Source: Hofstenia miamia (lineage: Eukaryota; Xenacoelomorpha; Acoela; Hofsteniidae). From it: 64,000 nt of DNA. The stretch is taken from positions 465,660 to 529,659 of the forward strand of contig CABFPE010000478.1 in NCBI GenBank assembly GCA_900660155.1. The letters run 5' to 3'. Positions within the stretch are counted from its first letter, which is position 1; each line of letters opens with the position of its first letter. This document shows, one piece after another, positions 35,240-47,630 of the stretch. The position numbers and the translations under genes were made by a program. Under the pieces are notes generated by a model. That model saw nothing but the letters and a program-made list of their open reading frames with translations. It was not told where the DNA came from and ran no database searches.

Positions 35240-36130
35240 TATTATATAATAATCTTAATTGCGTAATAGACTCACGCTTTTCAATATGCTTTAAATGACC
35301 ATTTAAAATTTTTTGATAGTGATGAAGGTTTTTGCGATATTATATTTTAAAAGAGTAAAGCACAGTAATTAAATTGATTCAGGACAAATGAATTAATTAG
35401 TTCTACATGAAACGTAAAATACAAATATAGTGGGGCCTAATACAGTTCTTTGGGGTACACCTAAATTTGTAATAGTATATTCTGAAAAAATGTTGTCAAT
35501 TTTTAATCGTTGTTTGCGATTGCTTAGAAAACTCATAATAAAATATATTGCATTGAAACTAAAACCTTGTCGCCTTAATTTTCACTTTAAAATTTCGAAT
35601 TTTATTGAGTTAAATGCTTTACTTAAATCAAGTAAAGGTACCGCTGTGAACAAATTTTTATTTTAATTCGATTTAATTTTTTCTGTCATTGTTAAAATTT
35701 CATCAGATGTGCTGAATATAGGTCGAAGTCCAAATTGATTATTTGATAAAATTTGATTATCTTTTATAAACTTTTACATTTGTGCAGCTAAAAGCTTTTC
35801 AAATATTTTTGAGCAAGCGTGTGTTATGCTAATTGGTGGATAGTTCATGGGATCGAGCGGGTCTCCTTTATTTAATTACCTTGAAATACCCGATTGTTTT
35901 AAAAGAATTGGAAAATCATTATTTATAGTACTTTGATTAAACGCTACAAGCAGGTATTCACCAAAAATGTAAAATTATTTCTTAATTATCCAATACGGTA
36001 GGTTACTGGAACTACAAGCTTTATTGTTATCTAGCTTATTTACAAAATTTTTAAGCTCATAATAAGAAATTAAATTGAAATAAAACTGCTTCTTTTTAAT
36101 GCTGATACAATAACCAACACAGCATTTTCG
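35240..36130 (-). pseudogene. LINE reverse transcriptase remnant B
   Basis: Read leftwards: DPLDPMNYPPISITHACSKI (near 35860), NNQFGLRPIFSTSDEILTM (near 35720), LLDLSKAFNSI (near 35630), NLGVPQRTVLGPTIF (near 35440). The same order of RT motifs as remnant A but a different subfamily, lying upstream of it in the same orientation. Decayed, truncated on both sides. Confidence 0.75.
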
Positions 36131-38365
36131 AGGCATATTGAAAATTGTAAGATAAGCGCAATTGTAATAAGCAACGTTAATATTTGCATTAATTTCAAAA
36201 AAGGTTGGAATTTATATTTCTACTCAACTTCTTAATCTCCATATAATACATTTTCATGCATTTCAAATTGCATTAATGTCATAATAGAAACGTATTCAAA
36301 ATGTAGTATATTTAATGAAATAATGACTGCGAAGTTTTATGCAAAACTTTTATTTAACTAAACGATGTACTGGGTTTTCACAAATTTGTCGTGATTTCAT
36401 TCATTAAAATAATAAGTATTTTCTGATTAGAGTATAATTTTTGCATTAAATCATGTTCAATATAATCCAGCCTCAATGATTGTTTTCAACTAGAGGTCGC
36501 CTTGAAATTCACACATTGTGCATGGAGAATTAAAAATTTCGTTCCGCACAATTCCGTCATGTTTAACACAATTTTTTCAATTACATGCCCCGCACTCCAG
36601 CAGGATCATCCCGCAAATTTGCAAAGGCCTGATTGTGTATCTATTTCTCATCGTTTTTTAACCTTTAGTAGTGTTTATTTCTTATGCATGTTCCCTCGTC
36701 ATTCCACATAGCACTATTCTGCATTCTCGTCTTCTTTCTCTGTATTTGAAAGATATATTTTTTCTAGTTGCTGCAGCATGAGTAAACTTATGTGAATGGA
36801 AATAGGTTCACCTCCCTCATGCTATGTCAAGCAAACCCTGACCGGCATTTATTTACAAAACTGTGTGGCATGATAAAAATAATGCACTAAGCAATAAATT
36901 ACAAATACTTTTGGTGTAAATTGTCAGGGGAATGTAATGCAACGTAAACTAGTGGATGACGTGCGCCCAGAAACAATAATGGGCGCCACTTGAGAAAAAT
37001 ACAAGACAAATCATATTCAGTTCGCATTCACCTATTCTTCGCAACTAATACAAACCAAATTTCTCATTGTAAAAATCAAGATCAAACCTTTAGTTGACAA
37101 ACTAAAGCTTCACTAAATTGACTCATCTGTGTCGGTCACAGATTTGTTGTTAATTTTAGCAGTTAGTGAAAGTGGAAATGTGTTGTATGAAGCAACATGG
37201 AAAAGTCATACCATATTTGGGAAATAAAGATATGCTTGTTGAATCTAAATATATTGTAAAGATTAGTTGAAGCACTAAGGCTCTACAATGACGAAATACA
37301 TAAGCTTCTTTATAATGATGTTAGCTGAACATTTATCCTCAAAAATATTTCTGTGGATGAAGAATATCCTAAAATCCAACTTTTCATCATATATTTGAAA
37401 AATAATGACAATAAATTTATTAATATTGCATCAAAGGATCAAGAAACCTTCTTAGATATTTAAAAGCTGGAATTCAAGTATCAATGTTAGTCAGTCTGTA
37501 CTTGAAAATATCAGTGTTGATGTCTTCTTTCAATAAAGCCCAACCTTATTACTAAATTCCTCTTTCAAATTAACTGCTATAAATAAATATGACTTTTTTC
37601 TAAAAAAGGAATTTGGTTTTTCTATTGTAATTCCTTTTACTATAATTTTGTAGGAAAAGTAAATAGTCTGTAGTTTTCCAATGAATACTGCAAATGAAAC
37701 AGCCTTACAGAAATTATTAACTCAGGTTCTTCTATTGAATCATTAAAACTAGAATGAAAAAAAATGAAATTAGTGAAAACAGCAATTACTTTCCGTTTTC
37801 TGATGTAAATCAATTAGTAAATGCGATAGTATTTTATGCAAGCTTTATGTTAATACCTAATGAAGATAGTAAAAAATATTCTAAATATTTAATAGTTCTT
37901 ATTATTTTCCTTGTTGTCAAAGACAATTAGGTACATTTGAAGGTGAAGCAAGCAAGAATGAAGAAATAAAAGTAGTCTGCACAATTTGCTAGGAATTATG
38001 CAAGGTGCAATTTAGAATAGAAGCACTGGAACCATTGAATTTGAATGGCAGGCATTATTTGAATTCACAATGTCTAAATATAACCAATCGGAACCAGATT
38101 AATATTTATAACTATAGCTTGTCAGTAGTGGGAAAAGTAAATGCTGGGCTTTGCATTGGTTGTCATGCGCAAGGGTGAACGCTGGTTGGATACAATATTT
38201 TTAAAATGTGCAGGTGTGGTTGTGACTGAGTAAATCTTTCAAAATGCGGGTAAATTTGCGGGTATGATTTTACGTTTTATTCTTCATAGGCTATAATTAA
38301 TGCCATAATATGGGGCAGCGTCCCACAATTCGGATTCAACTTACATTCATTGAATAACAGTCAAA

Positions 38366-38366
<1 letters not shown>
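36131..38366. other. Intergenic stretch
   Basis: AT-rich, no gene. At 36960-37000 a short perfect-looking stem (gcgccca ... tgggcgc). Cccgca-type motifs occur near 36590-36630 and inverted near 38245-38270, which could be the ends of a decayed element, but no target duplication was found. The stretch 38180-38225 resembles 43200-43245. Confidence 0.4.
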
Positions 38367-38412
<46 letters not shown>

Positions 38413-38421
38413 AAGAGAAAG
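38367..38421. repeat. (TA)n followed by (GA)n microsatellite
   Basis: About 32 bases of TA then about 23 bases of GA/GAAA. Confidence 0.92.
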
Positions 38422-38639
38422 CTCATTTACAATGTATTTTCATGTAAAATCTAAAATTACTTAAGATCCGCTAAAGGTCATTGATACATTATACAATTGA
38501 TGCATATATATATAAGCAAATTTCTGTAAACAACTCGCTCAGTGAATTGTCGGTTCTATAATCTTCGCTCTCTGTTATTGTTAAAATTCACATTTTGAAG
38601 TTAATTTCGGATTACATCTAATTACCTTCACCTTTTGGA

Positions 38640-41600
38640 TATGACCATTTCACACACAACCGTTCTTTCAACGCTTGAGGAATTTCAGTTGATCTGCTTA
38701 CGAACTCTCCAGAATCCCCATATAACAATAGTGCTACTTTGGCCAGGATTGAAAAAATTTCTCTTGACATGTCTACTAAAATTGATACAATGAATTGATT
38801 ACAGCTATGAATGAGAAGGAAAAAGAGATAAATGATCTACGAAGTACAGAGATTTTTGGAACAACTATATAGCAGACTACACAGTCAAAATCTTGTGTTA
38901 TTAGGACTTAGAAATGCACAGGATTTTCAAACACTTGCATAGACGTTCTCCATAGTTATAGTAAGCTGTGTTCGAATTGTGTTAACGTTGGTTGCTAAAA
39001 CATGTGTTCTTTACTTATAAAAGTAATTAATTGTTCAATTTAAAAACTTAAAAATGAACTGGATTCTCTAAAGTCATCAATTTCCCAAGCAAATTCTGAA
39101 TTTGCTAATCATCAAACTAGTGTTACTAGTGATCTGGTGAACACCATTGTTAAAATAGTGAGGTGAGTCGTAACTGTACGAAAACGGTGTCCCTTGCTAG
39201 GGAGGAGATTCCAAGCACAAGTAAGATTTCGTATGGGAAAGAAATGGAAATCAAGATCAATGGTATTGCTGAAAAAGAGGCCAAAGCGACTGGTGGACTG
39301 GATGCAGAAATGACTGAGGTGACTGCAGTTTGCTCTTACTTGGGAGAAGGTAATGTGGCAATCAAAGATATTTTTCGAATAGGAAAGTATTACAAAGAAA
39401 GTCTCGGCCTAGAAGTATGATTGTGAAATTTGACAATACTTGGATGGTTAGAAAAATTCTTGTGAAGAGTTACCAAAAGCTGTCTTTGTTTCAAAGTCAC
39501 TCAGGCCGGATGAGCAAGCAATTCAAAATCATTTACTAATCAAACGCAGGGGTATGATTAAGAACGGAGCGGACAGCAAAGAACTGAAAGTGAGAGGTCT
39601 CAAACTGTTTCATAACAACGCTGAAATATTCTGAAATTTTTCATTCTGAATTGTAGATCGATTGCTAAGCCCAATACCATGGACTGCTTGAGAGCAGAAG
39701 TATACACGTGCGATCCTTTGGTCATCATTTTGAATGAAACTTGGCTGAATGACTCACATGACACCGATCTTTTCACCATAAATGACTACTCAGTTTTTTG
39801 AAGCGATCGATTCTTCAAGAATGACGGTGGAATCATGACATTTTTCAAAAATGGCTTGAAAGTTGCATTGCTAGAAGTCAACTGTTGTTTTGAAAATAGA
39901 ATATCAACTGTTTCTGTGTGATACCAAGTGCTTTGCATACATCATAGTAAACTTTTGTCATCCTCCGAACCCTGAATACCAATAGCAGGACCTCATCGAC
40001 TTGATTTTCAGTGCTGTTCTCCGTTATTGTAGTAACATTATTGGTTAACCCAGCCTGGTTGTCTTGGCTGGCGATAAGTATGGACTCAACCTTCTCGATT
40101 GGTGTAATGACTTGCAAGTTAGAAGTGGCAAAATTTCAGATGTGTGCGTTGTTGATAAACCAATGTACTTCAAATCTAATACCATAGATTCACTTGTTTC
40201 CAGCGATCATGACACAATTTTAATCCACAGCCCCAGTGAGCCCTGATTGAAACCTTTACGATCATATAAGTACATCCGCTACTGCAGAATGTTCCGTAAA
40301 GAAGCTCAGGCTTGCCTTAAGTGATTGTGATTGTACCCAATGTTGCATGATAGATGACGGAAACGATCTTTATAATAATTTTGTTCAGAGAGTTACTGAT
40401 AAAATGAACGAGTGTATGCTGCTGAAGAAGGTGCAAGCTTCAGATAGAGATCCTTATTATGTTTCCCCTCTCATCAAAAGTGTGCTGAGAAAGTGGTCGT
40501 ATTATCTCAAAAGAAGACGTCTTCAGGAGGCATCAGTGTTGTCAAGAGACAAAGGTCTGATGATTGAAAAGCAAAACGCTCAAATGCTGAACGAGAATTG
40601 CAAGGGATCTAGATACTATTGGGATAAAATGAAAAGTTTTCGTCAGTTCAATGACAAGAGAGACACTTTATTTTCAGCTAAAGACCTTCATCAACATTTT
40701 GTAAAAATGAATACAGATAAGAATTATGTAAAACCCGAACTCAAGCCCTCTCCTCATGATTTGGATCCATTTAGTGTTCTGGAGATGTATAAAGCCTTGA
40801 GTTGAGTACATTATAAAAGACATCTGCCGGTCCTGATGGTCTCCAATACTGGCTGCTCAAAAAAATTGCTCCAGAACTTAGTCCTATTATTATTGATGTT
40901 CTGAATGCGTCCCTGAAGAAAGAAAAGGTGCTTTTGTCTCTCAAATGTGCCGATGTTAAAGCACTGCTGAATGTTCAAGACCCGAAGGAAGTTTCTGATT
41001 TTCACCCAATCTCCATCATCCCGGTGATTGCTCACGTTTTTGAGAGATTGATCGTGAGACGTTTTCTTGGCACTTCAGTTGAAAGAAAATTAAATCAGAA
41101 TCAATTTGCTTTCAGAAACAACAGCTCTACTGCCTTGCTCAGAATGCAGAATAAAATTATGAGAAATTTAAACAAAACTGACAGTCAGTTCGTGCAAACC
41201 TTCCAAATTGACTTTCGCAAAGCTTTTGACTTAGTCAATCACCGCCTCCCTTTCAAAAAGATTCACAGTCTTGATCTCCCTCATTTTGTCTATAACTGGC
41301 TCGTTGACTTTTTAATAAAAGACAACTCCGTGTTATTACCAGCAATGATTGCACCCCTTACTCAGGGGTTAATCGCGTCATACCTCAAGGGACTGTGTTA
41401 GGCCCCGTTTTATTCTCCTTTTTGTTGATGACTTACAGACCATTTATCCTCGCAAAAATATTTTTTTAAATATGCAGATTGCAACATTACCTGTGCATAT
41501 GCAGATGATGCAAAAATGACCTTTCTCAAATGGAAATTTCCAATATTCAGAAATGGTGTACAGATAACAAGATGGTTCTCAATGTCTCGAAGACAAAAGA

Positions 41601-42226
41601 GATGGTTTGCAGTTTCTCTTCTATTAAAAACCCTCCTGCTACAATCTCCAGCATTGAGCAAGTTTGTACCTCGACTATACTTGGTGTTACTTTCCAGAAC
41701 AACCTTCGTCCTCGAAATCATATTATCACACTAATTAGCGGGTGTTTGAAACGCCTATACCTGATTAACCAACTCCAGCACTCAAATCCTGGTGTCGATG
41801 TTCTTAAATTGCTTTTGGATTCATTGATAATGAGTAAAGTAAGATACTGCATACCTGTGTAAGGGAATTTCAACAACGATGAGTGCAAAGGCATGGTGAG
41901 ATTTTTCAAACGAGCTGAAAGAATATATTTTGGAAAAATTTTGCTGCCTAGAGTAGATAGTTGCTGAATCTGACCAAAGGGTCCTCAGGCAAATAAACTC
42001 TAATGCCGATCATCTTCTTTTAGACTTGTTGCCACCCCGGAGAGAACCAAACAGCCGACGTGCAAGGACCGAAAAATCGGTCTATTATCTACCTAAGATA
42101 AGGACAGAATTGATTTAAGGAGCATTCCCGAATCGTCTGTTTAACGCGTTAAACTTTTTAGTTTCTATTTATCCAAGCGTTTTGTTCTCAGATTCATAAT
42201 AAATTCTATTCTATTCTATTACTGAA
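38640..42226 (+). mobile_element. LINE (CR1/L2-like group), decayed but covering most of its length
   Basis: Order along the strand: ORF1 with coiled-coil words (NEKEKEINDLRS near 38830) and a folded part KAVFVSKSLRPDEQAIQNHL near 39475-39530; an APE-type endonuclease near 39640-40260 (NCRSIAKPN, VIILNETWLND, VSSDHDTILIH); a linker; RT from about 40806 (SAGPDGLQYWLLKKI, QIDFRKAFDLVNHRL, GTVLGPVLF, AYADDAKMT with the catalytic Asp pair near 41500), then ISNIQKWCTDNKMVLNVSKT and LDSLIMSKVRYC. The tail is a tandem ATTCT repeat (42203-42224), as in CR1-like LINEs that end in short tandem units rather than poly(A). Several stops and frame shifts (for example between 39420 and 39640, at 40806, near 41400) show it is dead. 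The 5' end is uncertain. Confidence 0.8.
42203..42224 (+). repeat. (ATTCT)n tail of the LINE
   Basis: About four ATTCT units directly after aataa at the 3' end of the LINE. Confidence 0.85.
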
Positions 42227-42640
42227 TTGAGTGACATTAGAAATGCATGCACTGATGTTGAAAAAGTTGCCGAAGTACTAAGAACTACTGGTGTGTACCC
42301 AGGGTCCCAATACTCTATCAAGCTGCCAGGCATAATCGCCCTGTTCTGTTAACCTTTGAAAGTAATGATATCCGAGAATCTGTTTTTAAGAAGTCAATGA
42401 AGTTTAACTGACAGTAAGAACATCGCAAACTAATGGTCACAGAGGAGGTTGTGGCATCTTAATTTCAAATGCGTGTTACGATAAGGTAGCATCTATAGAC
42501 ACTAGAACTGATTTTATATCTCTGCATTTTCAAAATTTCCCCAATGTAGTTTTCATATCAGTGTGTTTTCCGCCTGCTGATTCACTTTACTTTAACTTGA
42601 ATAACTTTGCTTTTGTCAGTGAACTATTGAAATTATATAT
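42227..42640 (+). pseudogene. Second LINE scrap: end of ORF1 and start of endonuclease
   Basis: RPVLLTFESNDIRESVFKKS (near 42345-42400) is the ORF1 stretch equivalent to RPxxxIVKFxxxxxxRKILxKS of CR1/L2 elements. GGCGILISNAYDKVASIDT (near 42440-42500), then ISLHFQNFPNVVFISVCFPP, look like the front of an APE endonuclease. It starts right after the tail of the previous LINE, which may have landed in it. Confidence 0.6.
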
Positions 42641-43911
42641 ATATAATGACTAAGCATGTAGGTGCAATTTACTTCGAAAATTATATTCATATTTCTCAAA
42701 CAACAAATTCAAATTCAGAAACAGTATTATTGTTAATTGACTGGAATAAATATATTTTTTCATATTAATACTCAATAAATCTTTGCGAGGTCTTTGTGTC
42801 ATTTTGAAAATAAATTATATACAATTCTAGCTTTTAATTTTGACGTTCGTGTTAAATACATGTATGTGTAGACTTATGCAGTAGAACTCAATGAATTACA
42901 TGTAGAATAAAAATTGGATGGCAGAAAATTTATGTATTCTGATACATTTGAAACATAACAGACTGATATTTCAGTATCATGCACATGTCTTATACAGAAA
43001 TCTACAAATACTAAAACATGAAGAGTCGTAAATAAACAACCCTATTGTAGAAATCCATGATTGTGTGCATACAGCATGGTGGTCTATTTTACAATATAAA
43101 ATATTTTCAATTAGAAAACTACTTTTTTTCTAAGTTAAAATCCGGCAATTTTTTTAAAACTCTGCTGTTGGGTCCAGGTATAATTTTTGTTCAAGGTGTG
43201 TGTGAGTTGGGTACAGATTTTTAAAAAGGTGCGGGTGTTGCTCCTGTTGGGTACAGACCTTATGGGTTGGATTGGAAATGAAAAACAATCACATGTAATA
43301 CACCGTTCAATTGTTCAATGGTGCGTTTAACCTATACATGTAAACAGCAATTAAAGTCAACGTTATTGATTCATCCGACATGGCCCGATTTAAAGGAAAA
43401 ACCTTCGACTCCACACGTCAAAAAGTTGACCCAACCCTGCTCGTAACTGTGGTACCAATGTCCAACCTAACCGCAGATACAGCCGGGTAGAACCCGGATC
43501 CACACCCACAGATTATTAATAGCCAGAGAACAGATTAACATATTATCACTTTAACAAATTGAGAAATTTTATTTACACGTCGAAACTAATTGGCCCCGTG
43601 TATTGTACTTTCATTGCAGACAAAATGAGTGGGAAGTAGTTGCGGGAAAATTGAGATCGAAAATTTCACTTTGCAAACTAAATTCAGCATGAAATTTAAT
43701 TTGAAACCCAAATACGAGAAGACAAAATTTGTCTGCGAGCAGCCAGTCAAGATTTTGGACCCTTGGGGGCGATTGAGGTTATAAATCTATTTATTTTCAC
43801 TTGAGCAAGGATTGATACAAGAAAATAGTTACTTAGCTTCTAAGGCTAAGGCCATATATAAGACAAGCTTAGTTCCAATTAAAGAATATTTACATCAATT
43901 AGTATTAGTCT
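42641..43911. other. Intergenic stretch
   Basis: AT-rich. A GC-richer part at 43185-43500 has repeated gttgggtacag / acccaac words reminiscent of subterminal repeats of a hAT element; I could not define its ends. The 3' UTR and probable poly(A) signal of the p62-like gene lie at its right edge (AATAAA on the minus strand at 43790-43795). Confidence 0.4.
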
Positions 43912-44376
43912 TTACGTCTTTCTTGCTTGATATCTATATAAACCGTGCCAATGAAATGCTGTTAAATTGCATTCTGTGCATAGTTCTATATCAGTGCATA
44001 TTTTACAATGGTAGCAATTTCCAATAATTGGATTCATTTTACAACTAGTACAAAAAGATCTACATTCAACAATATCACTGCCATAATTGTCTGGCGATGT
44101 TTTTCTCGTATCTATGTAGATGTAGATCTTAAGTATGTTTGATTGTTTATTATTTATGGCATCCCTGAATTCTTCATCACTTGAGAATTTAATCATTTCG
44201 TTTTCTTCGTCTTTCCACATCATTGAAAACTCTTCATAGAATAATATTGGGAAGGTTCTTAGAGACTTTTTTACAAAATTGCCATAGCTTTTCCACTTTT
44301 GACTAGAATCAAATGTAATGCGACGCAGTTCATTGAATTCCCCATTTTGAAGATGCACTTTCGCTATAGTAGACAT
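43912..44376 (-). CDS. p62/sequestosome-1-like PB1-ZZ protein
   Basis: One uninterrupted ORF, 154 residues. Start: ATG at 44376-44374 (MSTIAKVHLQNGEF), matching the way p62 begins directly with PB1; the open frame extends seven codons further to a GTG. PB1 (about 4-80): the basic face RRITF near 19-23 and the acidic OPCA motif WKDEENEMIKFSSDEEF near 56-72 are both there, so it could form PB1 chains or pairs like p62. ZZ zinc finger (about 102-145): CTSC, CYHCKIC, CTEC and FHWH supply the zinc ligands; in p62 this finger reads N-degrons. The LIR and UBA parts of p62 are absent: the ORF ends nine residues after the ZZ. Minus-strand AATAAA lies at 43790-43795, about 120 bases past the stop. Either a small intronless p62 relative, a retrocopy, or the first exon of a longer gene (a possible donor, gtaaag, lies right at the ORF end). 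Confidence 0.82.
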   Translation of the reverse strand: MSTIAKVHLQNGEFNELRRITFDSSQKWKSYGNFVKKSLRTFPILFYEEFSMMWKDEENEMIKFSSDEEFRDAINNKQSNILKIYIYIDTRKTSPDNYGSDIVECRSFCTSCKMNPIIGNCYHCKICTDIELCTECNLTAFHWHGLYRYQARKT

Positions 44377-44397
44377 TTGCCTTATGTGCGTGCTCAC

Positions 44398-46742
44398 TGC
44401 AATTTGAGAATAAAACGTTGCACAGAATGTTTTCTAAGAAATGAAGTGACGTAATTTCAGTAAGCATAAACTGCAACGACGTCGTTTTATAAACCGAATG
44501 ACGTCGATGTTATATTTTTATTACATATGGGTAAAACTACAGAATTTTTTAATACGCCCGTTAAATATCTTCATTGTTTTGATGTTTGTAGTGAACAGCG
44601 CAAGTCAAAATATTGAAAGAAAACAATGTAACATGAATTTTAAAAATCATTTATTCTGTAAAATTGTAATATAACCATTAACAAAGAAAATGTCTCATGA
44701 CATAAAAACAGTATTATTCATATTGAAAAGTTTTGTTTCGCGGTTTAGTGCTCACACATATTCTGCCTTTTGCTTTTTAGTGGTTTTCATTATTTGTAAC
44801 TACATTTTAAAATAATTGATTTGGTATTTGTAGGTGTAGCTTTGTATGTACACCCAATAAAACAAATATTTTTCCCATACGCCTTGCAAAGCTTGTATTT
44901 TTTAAAAACATTTATTTTTCTGTCTCCATTTGGTCGTTACAAATCTATTCTTGAACTTAGTTTTTCCATCTGATCATTACTTAATTTGTAATTAGCGAAA
45001 CTATTTTTTATCATTTTTATTTATTCTAAAATTAGGCGATTTTAATAGTCTAGTACCTCTGTGATCGTGTTCTCACAAAGCAATCATGCCAAATCTAAAC
45101 TCTGAGTTTTACAATTGTAAAGAACATTCATTTGTATCGACATCAACTTTTCCTTTAGCAACATGATCAGAACCTACAGTTGGTAATTTTCATTAATTGC
45201 AATGAAAATGTGTTTGAATATTGCCTTTTGGTTCTCGAAGGGTACAAAATATCAGTCTTCAAATTACAAAATGTTTGCTTGAGTTCTGTTAGACGGCGTA
45301 TTGAATGAAAATTTGAATGGTGACGTACCAATATTATGTATGTAAAGATTTTTCTAATCACCATTACACAGATAAGTTTGTCCGAATAAACCCGCGGATG
45401 AGAAAAATGATTATTTAAAAGTTTTCCAGTACATTAGATTCAATTCTTTTGCAAATTGCCTGTATTTGCAGGAAATTAACTTGACATAAATGTAACACGG
45501 TTTATTTGGATCACATATTTTACTTCTTTTGCTCATTTCAACCAAAATTTTCAAAAAAAATTTTCAGGCAAAATCAATAGCAAGTAAAAGATAGGAAAAA
45601 ATTATAATTGACATCTTCACAATAGAAAAATCAATGAATTTAATTAAGCTTCTAACCAGTGATGACCAATTTAATCTTCCGTTTAAACAAAGTTTAAACT
45701 TTAAGTTAAATACAAGTTTATATAAATGTGGCAATGATTTAAGCTTTAAAGTTTAAACTGTAGGTTATATATTAGCCTCAATTCAAACTATTAACGACTA
45801 ATTATGTCATTATTTCGTGATTGGGAATAACTAGCAAATTTTCAGAAAGATTGGTAACAGTAAGAATTTTTCAAAATCTGCGGATGTGGCCAATATATTC
45901 TGTTTGTTTTGCCATCTCCCGCAAATTGCAAAAGGGCAAAAAAGCATTCCTATAATTTTTAACTAAATATGATAGATTATGGAGGCAAAAAATAATTCAC
46001 AAAAAAATTTTCAATTAGCAGTGGTGTGGGGTGCACGGAGTTCATTAGATCTATGCTTAATATATTCCAAATATCGGCGTTATGTCATCATCCTAGATGA
46101 TAGCACAAAGGACACAGGGTAAATTGAAGGTTATATGCGAAAGACGTTGTAAAATTTGTTTGAATCTATATTTATGTGTCAAAGTGTTCAAATTTGTAAA
46201 AGAGCTTCTCAGTTAGTAACAACCAATTCACACTGCTTAATTATTATATTTTGAATCTTTTTGTATAAGTAATATTATATTATGTGTTGATTATGCTGAC
46301 AGAAGTTTAGTAATATTGTTGAAATGTAGTGATGATAATCTTTTACATTCTCCAATTACGTTCACCACAAGAAATTGAGTAAATTAACTAGCAGACACCT
46401 TATTCATACAGTAGAATACCAAAGATTTTTCAAGTTTTTCCATTTAATTTTCACGAGAATAAAATGTTTTTGCTGGAACCTATCCCTGTTGCAATAGAAA
46501 GAGTAAGGCTAAAATTAAACCCATAAAGGTTGTTTTATCATTCGATATTTAGATGCATTAAATAACACTGGGTAAAAATTTTTTCCTATTTTTTAGTGTT
46601 TTCTATTCATAATTCGAAATACGTGAGCCTACTTACTTTTCATTTACCATCGGTTTCCCTAGAGGTACAACTAACTATGCTAAATTAAGGAAATATATTT
46701 TTATTTTAAGAGCAGAGGATGCCTACATTTGTTGTTTTTAAG

Positions 46743-46747
<5 letters not shown>
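44398..46747. other. Intergenic stretch
   Basis: AT-rich. A minus-strand acceptor-like tract (attgcag at 44396-44401) just upstream of the p62-like start may mean a 5' UTR exon further right. At 45660-45770 tttaaactttaa-like words repeat in both directions. No gene seen. Confidence 0.4.

Positions 46748-46779
<32 letters not shown>
46748..46779. repeat. (TA)n microsatellite
   Basis: Pure TA run into which, or next to which, an 82-bp hairpin element sits. Confidence 0.93.
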
Positions 46780-46781
<2 letters not shown>

Positions 46782-46861
46782 GTAAAACCTGTAATTGAAG
46801 GCCACCCTAGCAAGGAGGTTGAAAAATAAAAGGCAGTGGCATTCAATTACAGGCTTTACGG
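46780..46861. mobile_element. 82-bp hairpin miniature element in a TA repeat
   Basis: Left CCGTAAAACCTGTAATTGAA and right (reverse complement) CCGTAAAGCCTGTAATTGAA match at 19 of 20. TA on each side fits a TA target duplication (Tc1/mariner-like or related). The whole piece can fold into one stem-loop. Confidence 0.8.
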
Positions 46862-47622
46862 TATATATGTTTCTAATATATTTTTATTTTTCAGGTTTAC
46901 ATGATAAATATTGACTGACTTCATTATGGCTACAAGGGGATAGAGAAATTCACCAGATTCATTCTCCTTGTGTTTGGATTTGATGTTGGAAAAGTTGCTA
47001 AGTACTGGGTTGCATATAGACTGTACTTCGGGACGAGATAAATGGTTGCCCCTCATGTGATATGTTGTCAGTCAAAATTAGATTCATAGCTAAGAGGATA
47101 AAGGAAAGAATTGCTATTTGCTGTACCGAGAGTATAGTAAGACCCAAAAATCATTATATGATTATTCTTATTTTTGCACAATTGATGTACTAAAGTTCAT
47201 GATATATGTTGAAAATAAATGAAATGGACTGTTATTTCCTCATTTATACAAACCTCAATATATTTCCTAACGCATTGATGTTATGCAATGATATTTTCAT
47301 AGTCAGGAGGCAAATTTTTGCCTTAGCAACACTAAAAACTTTTAAAGAAACTAAACCAGTATAACAAATCATGTCACGTTTTGATTAAAAGCAAACAAAC
47401 ATCAGGCCAATGCATGTATAAATTAAATACTGATCAGAGTCACTCTAATAATGTTTGTAACATATTTTTTTCACATTAGTATTTGAGATTCATATTAGTA
47501 TTAATCATTTTAAGAAACACATGAATGATGTTAATATACTGTTATATTTCTAAATCCAAAAATATTGTAACTTTTCAGATAAAAATTTTGCAATAAAAAA
47601 GCTTCAATTAAGTAGCCTATGC
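46862..47622. other. Intergenic stretch
   Basis: AT-rich, nothing recognised. Confidence 0.5.
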
Positions 47623-47630
47623 CTATTGCA

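Noticed and set aside
34506-35666. Plus-strand ORFs in the LINE remnants
   Set aside because: They are the antisense of minus-strand reverse transcriptase sequence.
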